Source of the DNA: an uncultured Clostridium sp.
Lineage (GTDB): Bacteria; Bacillota; Clostridia; Clostridiales; Clostridiaceae
Assembly: GCF_934754915.1 (NCBI RefSeq)
Contig: NZ_CAKVKB010000110.1
Span: forward strand, 1 to 11,101
Direction: 5' to 3'
Length of the DNA stretch: 11,101 nt
Shown in pieces: positions 6,830 to 11,101 of this stretch. Each line of letters begins with the position of its first letter. Position 1 is the first letter of the stretch. The position numbers and the translations under genes were made by a program. The notes under the pieces were generated by a model. That model did no database searches. It was not told the DNA's origin and saw only the letters and a program-made list of their open reading frames with translations.

Positions 6830-8833
6830 TTAATATTCAATTTTAAGCATATCAACTTGTATTTCATCATATTTATTAACATATGCAAGCATTTTTCTTC
6901 CTGATTTAGTAAGCATCTTTTTCTTTTTTCCAAAAATCAACACAGTTCCACTATGAATTGTTTCTGCTTCAATTGTTCCTCCTTCATCTACCTTAAGCTT
7001 GGTTACTATTCCCGCTTCACTTCCAACATTTTTTAATTTTAAATGTTTCTTTGCAATTAAGGTTCCACCCCTAACAGCAGAATCAACATCTGTAAATTCT
7101 ATCTTATCAACAGCTCTTAATGTAGATAAATAACTTCCTGGTCCTGTAATTAATATATTACCTGTACAAACTACATTACTATTTTGAACATAGTATGCTT
7201 TAATATCTGAAGAAATTTCACATTCATCACCTAAATAATTTATTTCTTCTTTTATTATATTTTCGAAATCATATAATTCACTTATAGATACAATTCTAAA
7301 TGCATTTATTCCAACTATCTTATTCCTTATAAAATCTAGAATTTCGCTTTCTTTTATTCCAAAAGTAATATTATAAGTTATAACTTCCAACGCAATTTTA
7401 GGAATTTCTTTATATCTCTGTTCAACAAGAATTTTAAATAATTCTGCAATTTTTCTATTTGGAGCTCTTTCTGCCATCTTTTCAATTGTTTTTACTAATG
7501 ATTTCATTTCATCATAAAAATCATTTAAACATTCAATGTACGCACTTTTTTCCGCATCATATCCTCCTGCAACAACATTAGATTGTATTATATTTCTAGC
7601 AATAATGCTTCCTTTAGCTTTCGCCTTTGATAATGTTATATCCTTACGTACTAGTAACATTCCATGACAAAATACTTCCATACCTTCTTCAATTGTTCCA
7701 TTTACTTCAACATCACCAACAAACTTTATATTTCCAGATTTTATATCTACATTATTCACAGTATATGTAGAATTAATTGAAAAGACTCCATTCTTCATAT
7801 TAGGACGTCCTTCTTTAATAGCTATGACTTTGTTATTTTCCAATTTGCATCCATTTCCAGCCTTTATTGGTTTATTTCTAGCTATCTGCCTTTTAACTTC
7901 ACGTCCATAAATATCAATTCCATCTTCACCTTTCTTGCCTGGTATCTTTTGAGCAATGACTTTTCCTGATTCAACATTAGAAATTGACTTCACATTTTTA
8001 TAATCTATTGTTTCATCCTTATTATCTTGATTCAAAACAATTTTTTCTTCTAAATCGAAATATAATTTTATTTCATCTTCAATATCATCTTGTGGTCTTA
8101 CTCCCTTTACTATAAGAACATATTCTTCTGAACCAGATTCACATAATTCATATATTTTATCATAAAGTATTCCATTTACAATCTTATTTTTTTTCAATTC
8201 TTCTATTATTTCATGTACTTCATATTTTTTAATATCTCCTGATTGCACTTTCTTGGACTTCAATATCATTTCTTTTGTAACTTTTTTATCTATAAGTTTA
8301 TATACATATGAAGGTCTATAGCTAATTTTTGCATAAACCTCCATTTTATCTTCTGAAACCTTAAATTGGAAGTCCTTTATTGGTTCAGTTTTTTCTTCTA
8401 CATATCTTAAATTGTCAAATTGATTTACATTATATGTTACTTCTCTATCACATTTAACATCATTTATATATAAATTGATTCCTCTACACGATCTTATTTT
8501 AAATACTTCTGCTTCTACGGAATTACTTATAATTTTTATTAAACCATCTTTAACCATTATTCCTGATTCTGTTTCATCAATAATTTTAAGTAATTCTTCA
8601 TCTTCTTTCTCAACATTATCTTTTTCTTTAATTTGTTTTTGTTTCTTATCATCAATTTCTTCTTTTGATTTTGTAAAATCCAAATCATATCTAACTTCAA
8701 TTGTTGTTACTTTGTTGAATATTCCACTCTTTTTTACAACTTTATAATCTAGATTTTCCTTTTTAATACCCAGCTCAGATTCTGCTGCTTTTAAACATTC
8801 ATCTACATTTTTTCCATAAAATAATACGTTCAT
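6830..8833 (-). CDS. FapA / DUF342 family protein with Jag-N-like N-terminal domain
   Basis: With the ATG at 8833 the product is 667 residues. Residues 1-47 (NVLFYGKNVDECLKAAESEL, then a KKSGIFNK turn) resemble the Jag-N domain. A charged Lys/Glu linker (about 50-82) follows. Next come the FapA N-terminal region and the glycine-rich beta-helix characteristic of DUF342/FapA (about 285-425: IPGKKGEDGIDIYGR, IKAGNGCKL, VGDVEVNGTIEEGMEV), a helical coiled-coil-like insertion (about 434-535), and more beta-helix turns to residue ~637. There are no membrane segments, so it is likely cytoplasmic. FapA proteins have been linked to flagellar assembly or polar organisation, but the biochemical role is unclear. 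A GTG frame opens 9 nt earlier (8842); it lies inside the GAGGTGAT ribosome binding site that correctly spaces the ATG, so I reject that start. It is apparently monocistronic. Confidence 0.85.
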   Translation of the reverse strand: MNVLFYGKNVDECLKAAESELGIKKENLDYKVVKKSGIFNKVTTIEVRYDLDFTKSKEEIDDKKQKQIKEKDNVEKEDEELLKIIDETESGIMVKDGLIKIISNSVEAEVFKIRSCRGINLYINDVKCDREVTYNVNQFDNLRYVEEKTEPIKDFQFKVSEDKMEVYAKISYRPSYVYKLIDKKVTKEMILKSKKVQSGDIKKYEVHEIIEELKKNKIVNGILYDKIYELCESGSEEYVLIVKGVRPQDDIEDEIKLYFDLEEKIVLNQDNKDETIDYKNVKSISNVESGKVIAQKIPGKKGEDGIDIYGREVKRQIARNKPIKAGNGCKLENNKVIAIKEGRPNMKNGVFSINSTYTVNNVDIKSGNIKFVGDVEVNGTIEEGMEVFCHGMLLVRKDITLSKAKAKGSIIARNIIQSNVVAGGYDAEKSAYIECLNDFYDEMKSLVKTIEKMAERAPNRKIAELFKILVEQRYKEIPKIALEVITYNITFGIKESEILDFIRNKIVGINAFRIVSISELYDFENIIKEEINYLGDECEISSDIKAYYVQNSNVVCTGNILITGPGSYLSTLRAVDKIEFTDVDSAVRGGTLIAKKHLKLKNVGSEAGIVTKLKVDEGGTIEAETIHSGTVLIFGKKKKMLTKSGRKMLAYVNKYDEIQVDMLKIEY

Positions 8834-8890
8834 TTTTATCACCTCTCATATTATTTAAATAGCCCTTATACACCGTATTCTTTTATATAA

Positions 8891-8922
8891 ATTATAACAT
8901 ACAAATTTATCATATTTTACAA
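8891..8922 (-). promoter_or_regulatory. Likely promoter of the fapA-like gene
   Basis: On the minus strand an extended -10, TG-T-TATAAT (TATAAT at 8896-8891), lies about 58 bp upstream of the ATG. A TTGTAA at 8922-8917 is a possible -35, but the 20-nt spacing is long, so the extended -10 probably does most of the work. The 9-mer AAATTTGTA occurs twice in this promoter. Confidence 0.5.
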
Positions 8923-9110
8923 ATTTGTTGTTTTTTATATCACTTTTTCTTTATTATAAATATTGTTTTTATTTATTTTCATGATTTTTTATATTATTTA
9001 CCTGATTTTTAAAATTAATTTAAAATTTCTATAAAATATAATAAACATATAAACACTATATTTCCTATTAAAAATAACTCAAAAACGTAAAATACTGAAT
9101 TATATTAATA

Positions 9111-9123
9111 TACTATGATAGTA
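9111..9123. repeat. 13-bp palindrome TACTATGATAGTA
   Basis: A perfect 6-1-6 inverted repeat that ends 7 bp before the ATG of the small helix-turn-helix reading frame. It could be an operator or a recombinase-type binding site, or it could be chance in AT-rich DNA. Confidence 0.3.
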
Positions 9124-9130
9124 CATTAAA

Positions 9131-9229
9131 ATGATTAATAAAGAAATTACCAAAGTTGAAATGGCTAAATTATTAGGAGTAGGACGTGCTACTCTTTACA
9201 GATGGATAAAATTATATACAAACAGCTAG
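9131..9229 (+). pseudogene. 32-residue helix-turn-helix fragment (recombinase/resolvase-like)
   Basis: The frame reads MINKEITKVEMAKLLGVGRA, then TLYRWIKLYTNS and a stop. It matches the C-terminal helix-turn-helix of serine recombinases and resolvases, in the pattern (T)KxEMAKLLGVxRATLYRW(I/L)K. The catalytic domain is absent: the frame is closed by a stop codon 10 nt upstream of the ATG and no recombinase sequence is seen there. There is no convincing ribosome binding site (only ATTAAA before the ATG). I think it is the remnant of a lost mobile-element recombinase. A genuine mini-regulator using the palindrome just upstream cannot be excluded. Confidence 0.45.
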
Positions 9230-9260
9230 AATATTTAAATGTTTATTTTTAATAATATTG

Positions 9261-9269
9261 TGCTATAAT
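9261..9269 (+). promoter_or_regulatory. Extended -10 promoter for a convergent antisense RNA
   Basis: TGC-TATAAT is a perfect extended -10 box with a weak -35 near 9241-9247. It would start transcription at about 9276, exactly where the minus-strand small gene's transcript ends, and drives RNA toward that gene. Confidence 0.5.
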
Positions 9270-9277
9270 ATAGGTAT

Positions 9278-9308
9278 AAAAAAGTGCCATGCTACCAACA
9301 TGACACTT
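9278..9308 (-). terminator. Intrinsic terminator of the 54-residue protein gene
   Basis: A 10-bp stem (9299-9308 with 9282-9291, 7-nt loop) is followed on the minus strand by a T6 run. On the minus strand all pairs form, with one G-U; on the plus strand the same position is C-A, so the element is built for the minus strand. Confidence 0.8.
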
Positions 9309-9357
9309 CCTAGAACGTTTTTCGATTTTAGGGCTATTAGATTAATTGATTGTTTTT

Positions 9358-9400
9358 GAAAAGAATGCTATTTGATGGGAGTATTCTTTTCATTTGTTTT
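9358..9400 (+). terminator. Terminator of the antisense RNA
   Basis: The stem GAAAAGAATGCT (9358-9369) with AGTATTCTTTTC (9380-9391) has 12 bp around a 10-nt loop, followed by ATTTGTTTT. One G-U pair forms on the plus strand but is an A-C mismatch on the minus strand, so it is oriented for the plus strand. Its left arm overlaps the stop codon of the minus-strand small gene. Confidence 0.6.
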
Positions 9401-9532
9401 AAAAGAAAATTTAAAACCTTTTATGTTAATCTCAAGATTAAATTCACAATTTTTAGAATTATGTTTTAATGCTCGTAATATCAGTATCAATATTATCGTT
9501 GATACTGATATTATTAACATTCCAATAATCAT
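9368..9532 (-). CDS. 54-residue single-helix membrane peptide, candidate type I toxin
   Basis: Residues 2-19 (IIGMLIISVSTIILILIL) form one strongly hydrophobic helix. Arg20-Lys27 gives a positive boundary, and a polar, lysine-rich tail ending in KTNEKNTPIK follows; the net charge is positive. This is the usual make-up of membrane-acting type I toxins, though I do not recognise the family by name. The ATG at 9532 is preceded by AAGGGGGTGG at a suitable distance. The gene has its own extended -10 promoter (9641-9633), a ~94-nt structured leader, a 15-bp hairpin inside the coding sequence and its own terminator. A convergent RNA is predicted across its 3' end. It lies between a recombinase remnant and an IS21 element, in an accessory-looking gap. 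It could instead be a plain small membrane protein, but the RNA architecture argues for a regulated toxin. Confidence 0.65.
   Translation of the reverse strand: MIIGMLIISVSTIILILILRALKHNSKNCEFNLEINIKGFKFSFKTNEKNTPIK
9476..9513 (-). repeat. 15-bp perfect inverted repeat inside the small coding sequence
   Basis: TAATATCAGTATCAA (9476-9490) and its exact reverse complement (9499-9513) flank an 8-nt spacer, within codons for the hydrophobic helix, starting about 20 nt after the start codon. The mRNA would form a strong hairpin that ribosomes must open early in translation. Confidence 0.8.
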
Positions 9533-9540
9533 CTCTAACA

Positions 9541-9579
9541 CCACCCCCTTAGACTATTATTTCTAATAGCCCAAGGTGG
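9541..9579 (-). promoter_or_regulatory. Leader hairpin that can mask the ribosome binding site
   Basis: On the minus strand CTTGGGCTATTA and TAATAGTCTAAG (9575-9564 with 9559-9548) form a 12-bp stem with two G-U pairs, closed by a GAAA tetraloop. Upstream CCACC (9579-9575) can extend the stem onto the ribosome binding site GGGGGTGG (9548-9541) with a small bulge. The ribosome binding site would then be partly or fully paired. Confidence 0.65.
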
Positions 9580-9592
9580 CTAAACGTGTCTC

Positions 9593-9620
9593 AAAACCAC
9601 CATTCCCATCCAATGGTTTT
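9593..9620 (-). promoter_or_regulatory. 5'-end hairpin of the small gene's leader
   Basis: Near the predicted 5' end of the minus transcript, AAAACCATT (9620-9612) can pair with AATGGTGGTTTT (9604-9593) around a short loop, giving 7-9 bp with wobbles. Type I toxin mRNAs often start with such a protective hairpin. Confidence 0.45.
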
Positions 9621-9632
9621 ATTTATGAAGTC

Positions 9633-9641
9633 ATTATATCA
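9633..9641 (-). promoter_or_regulatory. Extended -10 promoter of the small gene
   Basis: On the minus strand TGA-TATAAT is a perfect extended -10 box. Transcription would start near 9626, giving a ~94-nt leader and a ~350-nt mRNA ending at the terminator at 9278-9308. No good -35 is seen. Confidence 0.55.
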
Positions 9642-9786
9642 CGTTATATTATCTTTTTCTATTTATATTTATTCATTATATAATAAGTCTTACTCTCCAT
9701 ACTTTATAAAAATCCCATTTGGGCATATAGAATAATTAAATCTCTTGCTTATAAACTATGAATTTCTATTTAATGTAAAATAAAAC

Positions 9787-9846
9787 TGTAACGAAATGCA
9801 ATCCAAAAGTGTAACACTTAATAAACTAAAAAATCCATTGTAACAC
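9787..9846 (+). repeat. Tandem terminal repeats of the IS21 left end
   Basis: TGTAAC occurs three times, at 9787, 9810 and 9839. The second and third copies share a longer unit, AATCC-A/T-rich-TGTAACAC (9800-9817 and 9832-9846). Multiple end repeats of this kind are the transposase-binding sites of IS21 elements. Confidence 0.7.
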
Positions 9847-9862
9847 CCTTCCCAATAATATA

Positions 9863-9889
9863 TCCTTAAGGTTGATGAGAACTTAAGGA
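9863..9889 (+). promoter_or_regulatory. Hairpin masking the istA ribosome binding site
   Basis: TCCTTAAG (9863-9870) is the exact reverse complement of CTTAAGGA (9882-9889), with an 11-nt loop between. The right arm contains most of AAGGAGG (9885-9891), the ribosome binding site of istA. RNA containing both arms would hide the site. Confidence 0.6.
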
Positions 9890-9899
9890 GGAAGAAAGG

Positions 9900-11101
9900 A
9901 TGTTAACAATGGACGATATTAAGTATATCAAACGAATGTATGAATGTGAAGGAATTTCTATACGCGAAATCATGCGTAGGACAGACTATCATTATGAAAC
10001 TGTGAAAAAATATATTGATAGGAATGATTTTAATGAACCAATACACATGCCTAAGAAGCCAACTTCTTTATTAGATCCACTAAAACCTGTCATAGATCAA
10101 TGGCTTATTGATGATTTAAAAGCACCTCGAAAGCAACGCCACACAGCTAAAAGAATTTTTGAACGTTTACAGGAAGAATATCCTGATAAACTTGAAGTAA
10201 AACTTCGTACGGTTCAATATTATGTATCAAAAAAGAAACAGGAAATTTTTAAATTACAATCCAAAGCATATATTCCTTTATACCATCCGCCAGGCGAAGC
10301 ACAAGTTGACTTTGGACACTTTTCATACATAAATAATTCTGGAGAAATGATTGATGCATTGAAGCTTACTATGTCTTTCCCATATAGTAATAAATCATAT
10401 TGTCAAATATTTGGTGGAGAAAACCAGCAATGCTTATTGCAAGGAATGAAGAATATTTTTGAATATATTGGTAAAGTTCCTTATCGAATTATATTTGATA
10501 ACTTATCAGCAGAAGTTACACATATTGGAAAAGGACATACTAGAACACTAACTGATGGATTTAAGAAATTTATGGCTCACTATAAATTTGAAGCAGCTTT
10601 TTGTAATGGAGCATCTGGATGGGAAAAAGGAAATGTGGAAAATAAGGTAGGTTATGAACGAAGAAATATGTTTGTTCCAGTTCCTACAATACTAGATTTT
10701 CAGGAATTTAATACTAAACTTTATGAGTGTTGTGAAAAAGATGCAGAACGTAATCACTATGTGAAAAATATCTCTATTAATCAATTATTTTTAGAAGATT
10801 TAAATTCTATGAAACCAATAAATGAGATTCCTTATGATGTATTTATTTTAGAGCCAAGAAAAACAGATAATTATGCAAAAGTTATTTTTGACAGTAATCT
10901 ATATTCAACTTCACCTAAATATGCTCAAGATACTGTATATGTAAAAGCCACAAGCGATAAGGTAATTATCCTAAATCAGTCTTATGAAGTTATTAGGGAG
11001 CATCCTAGGCTTTATGGTAAGGGAATGGAATCAATGAAATGGATTCCATATATAGAATTAATGTCAAAACGTCCAACAGCGTTGAAATATACTTCTTTTT
11101 A
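9900..11101 (+). CDS. istA: IS21-family transposase IstA (partial, 3' end outside window)
   Basis: IstA is the DDE transposase of IS21 elements and works with the AAA+ ATPase IstB. The first 400 residues are visible, uninterrupted. Residues 4-42 form an N-terminal helix-turn-helix (DIKYIKRMYECEGISIREIM, then a YETVKKYID recognition part). The RNase-H-like catalytic core shows Asp137 in GEAQVDFGHF, Asp200 in RIIFDNLSAEV and Glu247 in GNVENKVGYERR, so all three acidic residues are intact. The start at 9900 is preceded by AAGGAGG with 8-nt spacing; an in-frame ATG at 9909 is a less likely alternative. The frame is open at the window edge, and IstA of this subgroup is commonly ~500 residues. The element looks recently active because nothing is broken in the visible part. 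Confidence 0.95.
   Translation, partial: MLTMDDIKYIKRMYECEGISIREIMRRTDYHYETVKKYIDRNDFNEPIHMPKKPTSLLDPLKPVIDQWLIDDLKAPRKQRHTAKRIFERLQEEYPDKLEVKLRTVQYYVSKKKQEIFKLQSKAYIPLYHPPGEAQVDFGHFSYINNSGEMIDALKLTMSFPYSNKSYCQIFGGENQQCLLQGMKNIFEYIGKVPYRIIFDNLSAEVTHIGKGHTRTLTDGFKKFMAHYKFEAAFCNGASGWEKGNVENKVGYERRNMFVPVPTILDFQEFNTKLYECCEKDAERNHYVKNISINQLFLEDLNSMKPINEIPYDVFILEPRKTDNYAKVIFDSNLYSTSPKYAQDTVYVKATSDKVIILNQSYEVIREHPRLYGKGMESMKWIPYIELMSKRPTALKYTSF

Larger units (their letters stand above)
8843..9130. other. AT-rich gene-free stretch
   Basis: This segment lies between the fapA-like gene and the small helix-turn-helix reading frame. Apart from the predicted fapA promoter and one short palindrome, I see no gene, RNA or repeat. 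Confidence 0.6.
9276..9400 (+). ncRNA. Candidate antisense RNA (type I antitoxin-like)
   Basis: This predicted ~125-nt RNA is bounded by the extended -10 box at 9261-9269 and the hairpin plus U-rich tail at 9358-9400. It would begin with the mirror image of the small gene's terminator hairpin (9282-9308) and be fully complementary to that gene's 3' untranslated region and its last ~11 codons. It holds no reading frame with a ribosome binding site. Its position, size and convergent orientation match antitoxin RNAs such as SR4 of the Bacillus bsrG system. Expression is not shown by sequence alone. Confidence 0.5.
9331..9572. repeat. 11-bp inverted repeat linking leader and 3' untranslated region
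   Basis: GGGCTATTAGA occurs at 9331-9341 on the plus strand and at 9572-9562 on the minus strand, one copy on each side of the small minus-strand gene. In the gene's mRNA the leader copy is therefore perfectly complementary to UCUAAUAGCCC in the 3' untranslated region. Confidence 0.7.
9787..11101 (+). mobile_element. IS21-family insertion sequence, left part
   Basis: The left end appears to begin with TGTAAC at 9787, followed by tandem TGTAAC-type terminal repeats and then the istA transposase gene starting at 9900. IS21 elements have two genes, istA and istB, and multiple terminal repeats. Here istB, the right end and the target duplication lie beyond the window. The left boundary is inferred from the repeats and has not been checked against the other end. 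Confidence 0.85.

Noticed and set aside
8834..8842. GTG start giving a FapA-like protein three residues longer
   Set aside because: The GTG lies inside the GAGGTGAT ribosome binding site that properly spaces the ATG at 8833.
8857..8865. Third copy of the GGGCTATT repeat upstream of fapA (minus strand)
   Set aside because: Only 8 of 11 bases match and there is no paired partner or small gene, so it is probably chance.
9372..9566. 64-codon plus-strand reading frame over the small gene
   Set aside because: It is the antisense shadow of the 54-residue minus-strand gene, has no ribosome binding site, and its opening coincides with the antisense RNA terminator hairpin.

Overview
The base composition is strongly AT-rich. 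Intergenic regions are full of A/T runs, codons are A/T-ending, and ribosome binding sites are strong AGGAGG or GGGGG types. The protein families are typical of low-GC anaerobic Firmicutes, so the window looks like a Clostridium-type chromosome. I cannot name the species.

Layout from left to right. (1) Positions 1-1345: a small two-helix membrane protein (minus strand, DUF6106-like) diverges from an XRE-family repressor (plus strand) across a 260-bp promoter region. (2) Positions 1415-6586: a six-gene minus-strand cobalamin operon, transcribed cobT > cobU > cobS > short cobU-like paralog > cobC > cbiP/cobQ. It ends at a large GC-tipped terminator. These genes assemble the lower nucleotide loop of B12 and amidate the corrin ring; the genes that build the ring itself are not here. 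No cobalamin riboswitch is visible in front of cobT. (3) Positions 6763-8896: a FapA/DUF342 polymer-like beta-helix protein with a Jag-N-type N-terminus, with its own likely promoter and terminator. (4) Positions 8843-9786: an AT-rich accessory gap with no large gene. It holds a 32-residue helix-turn-helix remnant and, at 9260-9641, a compact structured locus. (5) Positions 9787-11101: the left end of an IS21-family insertion sequence, with tandem TGTAAC terminal repeats and istA running off the window edge.

The most interesting part is the locus at 9260-9641. A minus-strand 54-residue protein, with a hydrophobic N-terminal helix and a basic polar tail, has its own extended -10 promoter, a long structured leader, a good ribosome binding site and an intrinsic terminator. 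A convergent plus-strand promoter sits just beyond that terminator. It would make a ~125-nt RNA antisense to the 3' untranslated region and the last codons, ending at its own hairpin terminator inside the 3' end of the small gene. The leader can fold so as to mask the ribosome binding site, an 11-nt leader segment is perfectly complementary to the 3' untranslated region, and the reading frame contains a 15-bp perfect hairpin. Together these are the design features of a type I toxin-antitoxin module. I do not recognise the peptide family, so this is an inference from architecture.
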